Part shown: in pieces, positions 41,758-52,370 of the stretch
Layout: each line of letters opens with the position of its first letter
How positions within the stretch are numbered: the stretch's first letter is position 1
Source of the DNA: Tritrichomonas musculus
Lineage: Eukaryota; Parabasalia; Tritrichomonadida; Tritrichomonadidae
DNA: 64,000 nucleotides
NCBI GenBank assembly: GCA_039105265.1
Contig: JAPFFF010000003.1
Location: 930,001-994,000 of the forward strand
Reading direction: 5' to 3'
Notes under the pieces: model-generated
Told to the model about the DNA's origin: nothing
The model's input: the letters and a program-made list of their open reading frames with translations, nothing else
Database searches by the model: none
Translations under genes and position numbers: made by a program

Positions 41758-43989
41758 TTAATCTAGTGTTGACACATTACTTTTAATTGATTCGTATCTA
41801 ATATTGAATACAGGAAACTTCATTGGAAGAAGAGCGTTGGCTATTTTCAAACATGAAACAGGATCTCTAAAATAAGCAGGATTCATTGTTGCTTTTGTCT
41901 GTGGAATATTTACTCCAAAAAGAATAATATATGGCAAAATTTTTTCATTTAAAGCTGTTACAATTGTGACCCAAACTTTAGTTCTGGTTTCCCAATATTT
42001 TGTTACATCTTTACTTTTGAAAATTTCAACAAATTTTTTGTATGCTGGATGATTGCAACAAGGATCGATAGTATTTTGTTGCAAATTATCTTGTCCGTTT
42101 GAATTATTTTGATTTGTGTTGTTTTGCGCAGATAAATTAGCTATTCCTTCAAAAATCTCGTAAAGGGCATCTAATGAAATGCAATTTCCATTTTTTTGCA
42201 TAAGAAAGCTTTTAACAAAAATCTTCAATACATCTGTTAAAGGTAAAATATGCTCTGAGTTTATTTCAACTCCTTGGAGAAGCCAATTTCGAGTTTTTCG
42301 AAGATAAGAATCAACGATTCCTGAAACTCGAAGAGCAAAACGATCACCAGGAACAGCTGGAGTTAGATCTGTAATGTTAATATGTACAAGTCCACCTTGT
42401 ATTTGAACACATTCTATTTTTTCAATTTCATCAGCAAGTGAATTACATAGATCGGAGTCAAGAATTAGAGCATCAGCATAATAATTCTTTTTCTTAAATG
42501 TCAATAATCCACTCATGTAGCGTAATAATGCAGAACACTGCGCAAGACGGATGAGATGCAATACATAAAAAACAGTATATCTATAATTTCCGGTTATATC
42601 TGTAACTGATGATTTTGCTTGAAGTAAGGCTGCTTGAAGGGATACAATATTTGCTCTTCCACGGGAATCTTCGTTCATCTGCCCGTATAGCCTAGTGAAC
42701 AGAACTGTTGGGTGGCACTTCAAACCAGCTGCAAAGAACAATCCGATGTTACAAATCAAATTAACTGATTCTGGCAATGATAAATCAATGACAAATTCTG
42801 TTGGAGATATTTGCTTATTCGATTGATTATATAATGTTTTAACTTGCTTTATAATATCTTCTTTATCAATGTTGGCATTTTTTGATGTTTTCAAAAATTC
42901 TGCTCCTAATTCTGTTTTTAATTCATCTACTGACAATAATTCATGCTTTCCAGAGAGTGTATCGATAGCTTCCTGACTATTCATCGTATAGGATTTTGCA
43001 AGCCCACTTAAGTTTGGTTTAAATGAAGTGCCTGAAGTAATTGTTATATCATCAAAATTGCATTTATTTAAATCAAAATTTTCTGTATTACTTTGAACAT
43101 TTTTAGATATTGCTTCAATCATTGAATTTAATTCAGTTTGAAGGAAATCAGCGTTTACAAGTTGCTCATCAACTTTTTCTTTGGGTTTTATATATTCTTT
43201 TCGAAATTGTTCTTCCCTTGCTGTCATATCTTTAGTAAATCTTTCAGCATATTCTTTGGATATTGACTTATTAAGTAGTTGGCGAGATTCATTTTTGCCT
43301 ATTCGAGATAGATCAAAATTTGGATTCATATAACGGCCTGAAAGTGTATTATCTTGTTCAATATCTAATCCAAGACGAGTGCTCGAAGAAGAGATACTCG
43401 AGATGTCGTTTGATGAATCATTTGTTAGGTCTATGTTAGGGATTTCGTTTGTTTCAATTGGAGTTGTTGACGAAGGGGCTGAAGAGTCTGCAGTATTTTG
43501 GGAATTATCGGGAAGAGTTTCTATAATTTTTTTCTTTTTTTTCTTTAGTGGTCCAAGGGAGGAAATATCTGTAATAACTTGAGGTGCTTGCGTAAGCGAT
43601 GCCTGCTCTTGTTGGTTTGTTTGTTGAGTAGATAATGAAGAATTATTTGTATTATCATTTCTTTGCACTGCAGACTGAGGAGTATTTTCCGTTGCTTCTG
43701 AAGCTTCTGATGTACTTTCTGATGATTTAAATTTTGGTATTAATCTTTTTTTCTTTAAAGGCCCAAGTGTTGATATGTCAGTGATAACTTGAGGAGGTGG
43801 CGTTTGTTCGGCTTGATTTACCTGTGCTTGTTGTCCCGACGTATTAGAATTTTCATTTAAATTTGATGGGTTAGAATTAGTGTTATTCAAGTTATTTGTA
43901 TCTGGTGGTGGAACATAATTACGATTTAATTTTTTTTTTTTAAATGCAACTTTAGGAGCTTCTAAAGTGGGTCCTGGATCCTGACTCAT
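41758..43989 (-). CDS. 743-residue protein, disordered head with duplicated ITDIS(T/S)LGPLKKK motif
   Basis: Not recognised. Residues 1-230 are low complexity (Asn/Gln/Ser/Thr/Pro) with basic patches. They contain two copies of ITDIS(T/S)LGPLKKK (about 69-81 and 140-152), the second followed by a run of six Lys. From about 240 to 743 the sequence is ordered: a charged coiled helix (AERFTKDMTAREEQFRKEYI), then helical bundles (NIGLFFAAGLKCHPTVLFTR, YTVFYVLHLIRLAQCSALLR) and a final helical region (KVWVTIVTALNEKILPYIIL). The helical C-terminal half might be RUN-like, but no signature supports that. No membrane span is certain. The Lys-rich motifs could be nuclear localisation signals. Confidence 0.75.
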   Translation of the reverse strand: MSQDPGPTLEAPKVAFKKKKLNRNYVPPPDTNNLNNTNSNPSNLNENSNTSGQQAQVNQAEQTPPPQVITDISTLGPLKKKRLIPKFKSSESTSEASEATENTPQSAVQRNDNTNNSSLSTQQTNQQEQASLTQAPQVITDISSLGPLKKKKKKIIETLPDNSQNTADSSAPSSTTPIETNEIPNIDLTNDSSNDISSISSSSTRLGLDIEQDNTLSGRYMNPNFDLSRIGKNESRQLLNKSISKEYAERFTKDMTAREEQFRKEYIKPKEKVDEQLVNADFLQTELNSMIEAISKNVQSNTENFDLNKCNFDDITITSGTSFKPNLSGLAKSYTMNSQEAIDTLSGKHELLSVDELKTELGAEFLKTSKNANIDKEDIIKQVKTLYNQSNKQISPTEFVIDLSLPESVNLICNIGLFFAAGLKCHPTVLFTRLYGQMNEDSRGRANIVSLQAALLQAKSSVTDITGNYRYTVFYVLHLIRLAQCSALLRYMSGLLTFKKKNYYADALILDSDLCNSLADEIEKIECVQIQGGLVHINITDLTPAVPGDRFALRVSGIVDSYLRKTRNWLLQGVEINSEHILPLTDVLKIFVKSFLMQKNGNCISLDALYEIFEGIANLSAQNNTNQNNSNGQDNLQQNTIDPCCNHPAYKKFVEIFKSKDVTKYWETRTKVWVTIVTALNEKILPYIILFGVNIPQTKATMNPAYFRDPVSCLKIANALLPMKFPVFNIRYESIKSNVSTLD

Positions 43990-44081
43990 TCAAATAGAAG
44001 AATTTAAATTAACAAAGCTTGTGAATTTCAAATCTTTCTGGACAAATAAACTTTGAAATATTTATATACTTAGATATTAAG

Positions 44082-44148
44082 GGCATAGTTGGTTCTCGAA
44101 CTTTTTCAATGATTAAACTATTCAAAAATTTGAAAAGCCAACTATGCC
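44082..44148. repeat. 67-bp miniature fold-back with 6-bp flanking duplication
   Basis: GGCATAGTTGG at 44082-44092 is exactly inverted as CCAACTATGCC at 44138-44148, and both sides are flanked by ATTAAG (44076-44081 and 44149-44154). The arms continue with partial pairing inside. This resembles a tiny deletion derivative of an inverted-repeat transposon, or a hairpin in the promoter of the upstream 743-residue gene (start 43989, minus). Arms and duplication are seen directly; the transposon origin is inferred. Confidence 0.55.
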
Positions 44149-44385
44149 ATTAAGTATTGCATTAAATAAGTATTACAGTCAATAATCAAAATGATAAAAA
44201 GCTTATTCTCCATAATGCCTCAAAATGATCAAAATATTAAAATCAAGACAATGTTTTTTTTTAATTGAATTGATAGTATATTAGATTATATATCAAAAAA
44301 TTCATGTTTGCAAAATCAAAATTTGATATTAATAAATTTGTTTATCACAATAAAAAAAAAAATAATTCTATGATTTTTTGTTATT

Positions 44386-45243
44386 CTATTGAAATAACTG
44401 AGGGTTTTCTTTAAAGAATTTTTTCAAAGCAACTTTCGCAGATTGGGTAAGCTCATTTAGATCTATTTCTGAATCTTCTGTAATACCGAGTTGAGGTTCA
44501 CATTGGTTAATTAAATCAATAATTTTTGAAATAGTTTCTCTATTTGTAAGTGACATTATCTTGAAATGTATTTCATTCATTTCTGTTTGAGTCACTTTCG
44601 GTCTTGGTGCCCTTTTTGGCTGGGGTTTAGGTTTAGGTGGCGGGGATTGTGGTGGCGATGAATCGGAGCCATACGGGTTCGTAAACATTGTATCAATTTT
44701 AGTAGGGACTTTAGATGGAAACTTGCCAGAAGGGTATTTGCCTTGAGGAGATTTTCCTGATGGATACTTGCCAGGTGGTCTCTTGCCACCAGTTGTTGGA
44801 TGATTTTGAGCTGTATAACTTTTAGGTTTTTTTTCTGAGCAAAGTTTATTTGAGTAGATTTCAATATCTTTTGTTAATGAATTATATTTAGATATCCAGT
44901 CAGATTTTTCATCATCGCTCATACCTTTAATCAGATGTCTGAACCATTTTCGAAGTTGGTCGGCGAATATTGAGATAAGTTCGTCTTTTCCATTGAATGT
45001 TATTGCATTTGTCCAAATTAATTCGACGTCATCTCGAAAAGCTGAAAAGTTTTGATATGAATCATTTCTAAGATTTCGTTCAACAGTGCCGAGATCCATT
45101 GGTTGTTTAATTATTTTCGTATAATCTGGGCAACCGTCAAGTATTGGATCAACTGGATGAGCGAAAAGACTGGAAATTTTTTTGCTTAGTAATTTGTGTA
45201 CTATTTCAATGCATTGTTGCTTCCTTCTTAATGAAAGAGGCAT
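44386..45243 (-). CDS. BET-type protein: one bromodomain plus ET/NET domain
   Basis: 285 residues. The bromodomain is at about 8-105: FAHPVDPILDGCPDYTKIIK, then QPMDLGTVERNL, and a C-terminal helix with TNAITFNGKDELISIFA. The acetyl-lysine Asn is expected at the N of TFNG, and the ZA-loop PVDP and PMDL are present. A basic linker carries four GK(Y/S/F)PSGK-like repeats (about 155-185). Residues about 215-285 match the ET/NET domain (VTQTEMNEIHFKIMSLTNRE ... EIDLNELTQSAKVAL). One bromodomain plus ET is the arrangement of plant GTE proteins rather than the two-bromodomain animal BETs. It should read acetylated histone tails and recruit partners. Confidence 0.92.
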   Translation of the reverse strand: MPLSLRRKQQCIEIVHKLLSKKISSLFAHPVDPILDGCPDYTKIIKQPMDLGTVERNLRNDSYQNFSAFRDDVELIWTNAITFNGKDELISIFADQLRKWFRHLIKGMSDDEKSDWISKYNSLTKDIEIYSNKLCSEKKPKSYTAQNHPTTGGKRPPGKYPSGKSPQGKYPSGKFPSKVPTKIDTMFTNPYGSDSSPPQSPPPKPKPQPKRAPRPKVTQTEMNEIHFKIMSLTNRETISKIIDLINQCEPQLGITEDSEIDLNELTQSAKVALKKFFKENPQLFQ

Positions 45244-46065
45244 TATTATTTAATGACCAAATTATAACACAATTCTTTTGGAATCATTCAATATATTATT
45301 TTCTTTGTTTCTAAATCATTTAAAGCAAATTTATTATGCACACCATGATGAATATTTTATATGCTGTTTTTTGCGTGTATGTGCGTGTGTTCTCTGAGTA
45401 TTATATATTTGAACAATTAGCAATTTCATATTAGTAAAAAACAACTTATATTCCTTTTTATGCAAAAACCTTTTTGGTATTGAGCAATATGTTTACTACA
45501 AATCCAAACTCTGGTTTGATAATAGTATTATGGGCTTATTTTGGATAATTCCGTTTTTCTCAATTATAAAATCATTTGTTTGATTGCTCAGAAAAAAATT
45601 CAATATCTAGGTTTTATTCCTCACAAAAGTGGATTAAGAAAAAACGATAAGTAAACTTTTTCAATAATTTATAAAAATTTAAAACACATTCAACTATTCA
45701 ATAGAGTCATCATTTTTTTCTCCAACATAATGATGATGGATATGATTTACGATTTTATCATTATATGGGCGTATATTTTAAATGGTATTTGTATTTTTTT
45801 ATAACTTTAGCAAAATAAAATATATGAATCTTATAAAGCTGTAAGAGCATTTATTAATATATTGAAAAGGACTTTAAATAAATTAACTATCAGAATAGTT
45901 TATATATGCAAAATCAATTATGCGGGATATAACCTCGATATTAAATGAAATTACTAAAGAAAGTTTTCTACTGTTTTTCATAATTAACAATAAACCTCTC
46001 AAATTCAAAAACCGTCTAAAAGAATTTCAATTGTAAAGGTAAAAAAAAAAATTAGATAATAAAAT
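45244..46065. promoter_or_regulatory. Divergent intergenic region (BET gene and strumpellin gene)
   Basis: 822 bp separating outward-facing genes. A GT-rich stretch (TTTGCGTGTATGTGCGTGTG, about 45369-45388) stands out against the AT background. No gene, tRNA or element was recognised. Confidence 0.4.
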
Positions 46066-49000
46066 ATGGAATTGCTAACTAAATCAAACCCATGCGGATG
46101 GAATATTTTAACAATTGTATCTCGTGGTAGCTCAATCATCGCTGAAATTCAACGTCTTTCACAGTACATTCCCGAAGATTTCACTTTTCCAAAGCAACAA
46201 ACAAACCATCAATATGCGCGTATTCTTTATGATTATGATTACTTTGGTAACGAGGCTGTTATTGAAAACGAAATTGAAAATAATCCTATCCTTAGTGAGC
46301 TTAACGATGAATGCCGTGAAACTCACATCGATATTGTGACTCGATTTTGCCGTTTATTCGAGTCCATTGTCAGATATGCACTCGATTTCATACATTATTT
46401 AGAACAACTCGCACAAGATTATTTCTTACAAATGACAGTTGAATCAATGTTGAAAGAAACAGATGGAAAGCAACTTTTGGGAGAAGCTCTCTATCTTTAC
46501 GGAGTAATGTTATTACAACTCGACTATCATATTCCAGGTCTAGTTCGTGAACGTCTTCTTGTCGCCTTCAACAGATGGAGAGGTTCTTCAATGCTTCTCA
46601 ATTACAGTAAAGTTTGTGAAGTTTGCCGATCAACTGGATATTTCCGCGGTCAGCCAGTCCCAAACCAATATCCTCTCGAATTTATTAATCGTATTGAAAT
46701 TCCAAATAATTTTGTTAAATTGATTATCGGAAGATTTCGTAATGATGATATTTATGTTCAGATGCCACATTATCCAGATGCCGAACAGCGTGCTATCGCT
46801 CTTGCTACGCAATCCTCAATGTTATTCATTTTCCTTTTCTTCGATCCTAACACGCTTATGTATGAAGAATTTATAATGAGAGATATTTGCGATAAAAATT
46901 TCTTTGATAACTGGAATGTTCCATACTTTATGGGATATACATTTGAACTTCCTGTAATATGGAAACCATTTAACGCAGCATATCAAGCAATCACCAATGT
47001 TATGAAAACAAATGCGCAACGCTATTATCAACGTGCTGTTGAACAAGAACCTATAGTTCATGAACAAATTCTTCAAATTCTTGCTGATGGATTTACAAAA
47101 CTTGAAGATCTGCTTGAAGATGTTGATAGTATTGTTGATGTTGTTCGAAGAGCCAATGTCATTCTCAGGTTCCTTGTTTTACATTCAAAAATGCCTGCTA
47201 AAAAGGAGCCTTTCCCATTTGAACGTACTAGGTTATTGACATTTTTACTTGATCTTTCACGTCTCGAGTTCGAATTTAAAAACGCTTTGGATAAAACTTT
47301 GAACGATAAAGAAGAGATTTGGAATGAAGAAAGAACGAAGGCAGTCGATACCCTTCGTGAGCTCGGGCTTTCATTCTCTGGCACACTTTCTATTTCTCGT
47401 TTGCAGAAAGATGAACATTTACAACAATGGTTTGATAACGTTGCGAATGAAACAGAACAACTTGAAAATGTAAATTCTACACCCAATATACAGAAAATCT
47501 TCCAATTAACTTCCGCTTTAGAAAGAATTTTATCAGTTACACAAATCAGCCAATCTGTTTTTATCAAAGAAAGTGTTGCAGGAGCTTTGAATTCAATTAA
47601 AATGCTTGGTCGTCTTCTCAAAGTTGATGATTCATATACACCTTTGATCAACACGCTTAGTGACTTCAATTATGGATTTTATATTCTCGATGAATTTATT
47701 CCTCTTATGCAGAGACAAATTAAGGAAGATCCTTTCTCGGTTCTCAAACTCCGTGCAGCATTCTTAAAGCTTACATCAATTCTTGATCTTAGACTTGTTC
47801 GTATTATCCAAGCAGAATCAAACGATGCTGCATCAGTTTCAGAGCATTATTCAAGTCTTATCGTCGACTTCGTTCGAAATGTTCTCGAAATTGTGCCTAT
47901 TTCTATCTTCCAAGTTCTTGCTCAAATCATTTACTTACGAACAAACGTTCTTAAAGATCTTCCAAACAGAATTGAACGTCAGAAGCTTAAACAATATGCC
48001 CAATTGGAAGAACGAGGAAAACTTGCTCAATTAACAAAAGAAATTTCTATCCTCACATCTGGTGTTCTTGCAATGAAAACAACTTTGATGGGTGTTATTA
48101 CTGTCGATCCAAAGCAAATGCTAGAAGAAGGTATTAGGAAGCAACTAGTTCGTAAGATTGTTGAAGTGTTATATATGTTTTTAGTTCCACAGAAAAAAGA
48201 AGAATTGACTCCAACTCGTTTTGTTCAAATGGTTGAAAACGTTGGTTTAGCACTTGATGGTATCAGATCATCATTTGAATATATGGGTGACTATGTCAAT
48301 CTTGATGGTCTCAGGATTTGGCACCACGAATACAACAGAATCATGTGCTACTTAGTTGAACAAGAGGCTAACAGATTCCTCAAAAAGAAAGTTCTTGGTT
48401 GGCAATCAGAATATCAATCAAAAGTTGCGCCTATCGTCCTACCTAAAATCCAATCCAAATATGTTACATGTATTGGAATCTTTACATCATTTTTAGTTGA
48501 ATTAACAACAAGGCAGAGTGGTGTTTATTGCGGAATCATCGGTGGATGGCTAAATCACCTCACAGGAGAAGAAGTTTTAGGTACCAAAACAATTAACAAG
48601 ATGTGTTCAAATCTTGGAATTGAAGGTACTTCTTCAATTGATATGCTTCTCTCTTTCATTTTAGCACAACATCTCAAAGATTTCTTCAATAAAGCCAATA
48701 AATCAGGGCTTTCCAACTTTGCAGGTTTATTACATAAATTGTTAGATCTATGGCCTGAGCCACCACGCGATCAAGAAATATATACAGAATTCCTTTCAAA
48801 AATGAAGAGCAGTGTTCATGAATGGACCATTCAGGTCTGTCAAATTGGGCAAATTCAATTATTGAAAGCCACCATTGATGCACATATGCAGCTTAAGTGT
48901 GAACTTGAAGCACAACAGCTTCACTTTATGTTATCAAATGCAAATGACACAGTTCTTACAGCAATTAAGCAATTCTATCGTGATCCAACGCATAATCCAT

Positions 49001-49482
49001 ATCCATCATCAGAATTAATTGGTGCACTTGCAGCATATCTTGAAAATTGTGGAATTTGCGATCCACTTGAAAAGATATTCACTCTTACTAATCCTCAACA
49101 AGAAATATCATTATTATTATTTGGATTAACAATGATAAACTTAAATAACGCTAAGTTGCATGAAGATCCTCGACTTCAAATGCTCGTCAGAAACGAATAT
49201 TATGGACATTATGAATTTATCGCTGGTGTTATTACAATTCTTAGACAGATGAATGCTCAGCATCAATATGCTTACTTATCTTTCCTCGGTCAATATGCTA
49301 ACTTATTACTTGCTAATCCTCCTTCAAAAGAAAAGAAAGAAGTTAGTGGTGGAATTGATATTTTGAGACCACTTAAATACATGATGATATTCATCAAAGA
49401 TTATGAAGTCCTTTCGAAAGTTCCAAGAAGAATGATGGACTCATTCATCCCTCCAGCTATTTTCGATTTTATATCAGTGTAA
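46066..49482 (+). CDS. WASHC5: Strumpellin, WASH complex subunit 5
   Basis: 1138 residues, close to the human protein (1159). The N-terminus is diagnostic (CGWNILTIVSRGSSIIAEIQ then RLSQYIPEDF, against human [20 protein letters not shown] then RLSEFIP). Colinear helical sequence follows throughout, including ERLLVAFNRWRGSS, QMPHYPDAEQRAIALATQSS and FPFERTRLLTFLLDLSRLEF, and a C-terminus with HLTGEEVLGTKTINKMCSNL. It is a helical scaffold that holds the WASH complex on endosomes and supports Arp2/3-driven actin assembly. Codon use is somewhat richer in G/C than neighbours, as in well-expressed genes here. No intron or frameshift. Confidence 0.95.
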   Translation: MELLTKSNPCGWNILTIVSRGSSIIAEIQRLSQYIPEDFTFPKQQTNHQYARILYDYDYFGNEAVIENEIENNPILSELNDECRETHIDIVTRFCRLFESIVRYALDFIHYLEQLAQDYFLQMTVESMLKETDGKQLLGEALYLYGVMLLQLDYHIPGLVRERLLVAFNRWRGSSMLLNYSKVCEVCRSTGYFRGQPVPNQYPLEFINRIEIPNNFVKLIIGRFRNDDIYVQMPHYPDAEQRAIALATQSSMLFIFLFFDPNTLMYEEFIMRDICDKNFFDNWNVPYFMGYTFELPVIWKPFNAAYQAITNVMKTNAQRYYQRAVEQEPIVHEQILQILADGFTKLEDLLEDVDSIVDVVRRANVILRFLVLHSKMPAKKEPFPFERTRLLTFLLDLSRLEFEFKNALDKTLNDKEEIWNEERTKAVDTLRELGLSFSGTLSISRLQKDEHLQQWFDNVANETEQLENVNSTPNIQKIFQLTSALERILSVTQISQSVFIKESVAGALNSIKMLGRLLKVDDSYTPLINTLSDFNYGFYILDEFIPLMQRQIKEDPFSVLKLRAAFLKLTSILDLRLVRIIQAESNDAASVSEHYSSLIVDFVRNVLEIVPISIFQVLAQIIYLRTNVLKDLPNRIERQKLKQYAQLEERGKLAQLTKEISILTSGVLAMKTTLMGVITVDPKQMLEEGIRKQLVRKIVEVLYMFLVPQKKEELTPTRFVQMVENVGLALDGIRSSFEYMGDYVNLDGLRIWHHEYNRIMCYLVEQEANRFLKKKVLGWQSEYQSKVAPIVLPKIQSKYVTCIGIFTSFLVELTTRQSGVYCGIIGGWLNHLTGEEVLGTKTINKMCSNLGIEGTSSIDMLLSFILAQHLKDFFNKANKSGLSNFAGLLHKLLDLWPEPPRDQEIYTEFLSKMKSSVHEWTIQVCQIGQIQLLKATIDAHMQLKCELEAQQLHFMLSNANDTVLTAIKQFYRDPTHNPYPSSELIGALAAYLENCGICDPLEKIFTLTNPQQEISLLLFGLTMINLNNAKLHEDPRLQMLVRNEYYGHYEFIAGVITILRQMNAQHQYAYLSFLGQYANLLLANPPSKEKKEVSGGIDILRPLKYMMIFIKDYEVLSKVPRRMMDSFIPPAIFDFISV

Positions 49483-49880
49483 TCCTTTTTTTATTTTATT
49501 TTTTCCTTTTAAATGAAATGATAAACTCTCCTTTGATCTTGATAAATTTAATATTAAATCGATTTATACATTATTTATTTTTATAATGATTTTTTATTAT
49601 ATATAATTATATTAACGAAAAAATGAATATAAATTAATGCATTGTTGAAAGTTGATAATTGTGATGAATTGAGAAATTAAAACAGGGAGAAATGCCTCTA
49701 ATTGAGGATGTTCAAAATATGATATTGTTATCTTCTTAACTTTCAATTCCTATATTAAGAAATATATTAGATTAAAAGAAGATATATTTTGTTTAACATA
49801 AAATTATATTGATTATAATGGTATTTCATGAGATTTGTGATGAAAAATTTTTCATAAATGGCCAGATAAATTGCTCGTTA
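49483..49880. other. AT-rich spacer
   Basis: About 400 bp with a poly-T tract after the strumpellin stop. The last 63 bp (from an in-frame ATG at 49818) could be translated as a longer N-terminus of the next protein. Confidence 0.4.
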
Positions 49881-52199
49881 ATGAAAGGTATTTTTCTCAT
49901 ATTTCTATGTATTAAAATATCTTTTTCAGGAACATATGCAATAGATTTTGGATCAAACTTCGTGAAATCATCTTTTACAAAATCTAATGAAGTGCCAACT
50001 GTTATATTAAATTCTCAATCGAAAAGATCAACGCCTGCATTTGTTGCTTTTCATGCAAAATCGTCATTTGACCTATCAAACCCATCGCCATTAACTGAAG
50101 ATGAAACTGAATTACTCGATCCTGAAATTGGTGAAAAAGCTCAATCTCTTATCAAATTTAAATCACGTATTGGAAGTGGCTTTTTTACGTCATTTGCTGG
50201 TCTAGATGATCATGAACTAGATGAATTATCTCATTTACTTTTCGTTAATTCAAACCCAGCTCGTTTAAGCATAAATGACTTGTTACCGCTCTTCTTTAAA
50301 AAATATTTAGCAATGATTTCAAGTAAAAGTCCAATGAATCGTTTAACGCTTGCCTTTCCAGCAACTTATTCAATGAGTCAGAGATCGCTTTTTGAAGAGT
50401 CCTTAAATATCTGTGGATTTAATGCTTCGAAATTAAATATAACGTTTGTTGATGATGTTGATGCCATTATTCATATATATGCAATTGAAAAATCTTTTAA
50501 ATTTCAAAAGAAAGAAAGAAATGTTTTGTTTTTAGATATTGGTGCTGCATCAATTAAAGGATATGTTGTTAATTTTCAGAATAAAATTATAAACCAAACA
50601 AAATATCCATTTGCAACAAGATTATCATATATAATTGATCATAAAAATGGTGGAGCTTTTGTGACAGGTTCTATTGTTCAAAACATCAAAGAAAGGCTGA
50701 ACATTAAAAAGACAACAGATGCTGAAGATAGAAGACTTTTCGAAGCAGCAGAAAAAATTAAAATTGATCTCTCAAAATCAAATTCATCAATTGTTATAAT
50801 ACAAGATATAAATGGAAGGGATTTTGACATTACTTTTACTCGTGAAGAACTCGAATTACAAGTTATGGCATCAACGATTGCTCAAGCAGTGATAGATGTT
50901 GCTAAACAAGCTACTAATAACATTGATTTTGATGATATCGAATTAATTGGAGGATCGTCAAGAATTCCGATTATAGAAAGAGCTTTGACAAAAGTTTTCA
51001 AAAATGTACAGAAAATTGGTCATGCTTTGAATCCAGATGAAGCAATTGCGATTGGTAGCAATTATTACACTCAGCAAATTTTCAATATTAGTAAATTCAA
51101 AAAAGTAACAATTATTGATAACGCTACGATTTATTCTATCGATATGCTCACCAATGATGAGACGATTTCAATATGCAAAAAAAATGTTGGATGCATTGAT
51201 ACAATTAATATCTCTGGTAGTGTTGATACCATTAATATTGTTTACAGCCAAGATGATGAGCTGCAAGAAGGATTGTCATCAAATTCGCAATCGTATGATC
51301 TTGAAACTATCAAAAATGGAACTCTTAGTTTCAAATTTTCGCATCACCCAACAAAAATTAAAAGTTTAATACGTTGTAAAGTCAAAAGTTGTTGGCCTGC
51401 TACATATACTTTATTAAATCCACCACCTATATTGAAAGATGTAATAATCCTCTTTATTGATCCAAAAGTCAAAAAAGAAAGGATAATGGCTGCTCAAAAA
51501 GAGGTTCAAGATTATGCTAAATTGAAATTAGATGAAATCAACAAAAATGCAACAGTTAGATTCTTTACAAACCATTCCCAACGTCTTGAAATGATTAGAT
51601 GTATTGAAAAAGAGCGTGTATGGGCCAGCAAAGATAATAAAGCGATTTCCATGAGAGATTTGAAAAATATTACAGGACGGATTAAAAATATCAAAAAATG
51701 TATGAGACCAGTTTATCATAGGATTGAAGAAAATACAAGCTATGTTTATGCTATTCGCGAACTTTATCTATCTTTAGAGTCTGCAAGTCAAATTCTTGCT
51801 GAAGTTAAATATTATAAACCACCTGGACTTGATAAAAACGCAAAAATTACGTTAAAACAAAAATTCAAAAAAATTGAAGAATGGTTCAACGAATCTGTAC
51901 GAGTGTTTCAAGAGATTCCACCTTACTTGGATCGTCCTATAAAGCCTAAAGATTTTAAAGATAAAGCTGTGGAATTAACTATGGAAGTTGAAAGATTCAG
52001 GAAAGTACTAAATGAATTGAGAGAAAATGCAAGTAATAATGGTGACGGTCATAGCAGTGATAGTCATTCTCGTGTATCAAAATCAGAATATGAAAAAGCT
52101 GAAGCTGAGTTGAGAAAGGAAGTGAATAAAATGAAAAAAGTGAATTTTATTTATGGCCCAAAGAAGAATTTCATTCATGAAACATACGACGATTTATAG
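49881..52199 (+). CDS. ER Hsp110-type chaperone, HYOU1/Grp170/Lhs1-like
   Basis: 772 residues if started at the ATG at 49881. That places a signal peptide (MKGIFLIFLCIKISFS) at the very N-terminus, directly before the Hsp70-type ATPase start GTYAIDFGSNFVKSS. An in-frame ATG at 49818 would bury the signal by 21 residues. The ATPase core follows: LDIGAASIKGYVVN at the second phosphate motif and IELIGGSSRIPIIERAL at the adenosine motif. The substrate-binding half is divergent and long, with a helical C-terminus, as in Grp170/Lhs1, the nucleotide exchange factor of BiP. The C-terminus is YDDL, not a standard KDEL-type signal. Confidence 0.85.
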   Translation: MKGIFLIFLCIKISFSGTYAIDFGSNFVKSSFTKSNEVPTVILNSQSKRSTPAFVAFHAKSSFDLSNPSPLTEDETELLDPEIGEKAQSLIKFKSRIGSGFFTSFAGLDDHELDELSHLLFVNSNPARLSINDLLPLFFKKYLAMISSKSPMNRLTLAFPATYSMSQRSLFEESLNICGFNASKLNITFVDDVDAIIHIYAIEKSFKFQKKERNVLFLDIGAASIKGYVVNFQNKIINQTKYPFATRLSYIIDHKNGGAFVTGSIVQNIKERLNIKKTTDAEDRRLFEAAEKIKIDLSKSNSSIVIIQDINGRDFDITFTREELELQVMASTIAQAVIDVAKQATNNIDFDDIELIGGSSRIPIIERALTKVFKNVQKIGHALNPDEAIAIGSNYYTQQIFNISKFKKVTIIDNATIYSIDMLTNDETISICKKNVGCIDTINISGSVDTINIVYSQDDELQEGLSSNSQSYDLETIKNGTLSFKFSHHPTKIKSLIRCKVKSCWPATYTLLNPPPILKDVIILFIDPKVKKERIMAAQKEVQDYAKLKLDEINKNATVRFFTNHSQRLEMIRCIEKERVWASKDNKAISMRDLKNITGRIKNIKKCMRPVYHRIEENTSYVYAIRELYLSLESASQILAEVKYYKPPGLDKNAKITLKQKFKKIEEWFNESVRVFQEIPPYLDRPIKPKDFKDKAVELTMEVERFRKVLNELRENASNNGDGHSSDSHSRVSKSEYEKAEAELRKEVNKMKKVNFIYGPKKNFIHETYDDL

Positions 52200-52370
52200 T
52201 TATGTGTTGTTAATAGTAGCTCTTTGCTTTATTATTGTATATATTATATAAAATTGTGATAAAATCGGAATTGACCTTTTTTCAAAAAAAATTTTTGATG
52301 TATTTCGCTTCAAAAAAAAAAAGTATAAAAATCATTTTTTATTTTTATTAAATCTAAAAAAAAAAAAAAA

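Noticed and set aside
49818-49880. Upstream ATG giving a longer Grp170-like protein
   Set aside because: It would place the signal peptide internally; the ATG at 49881 puts it at the N-terminus, though the longer form cannot be excluded.
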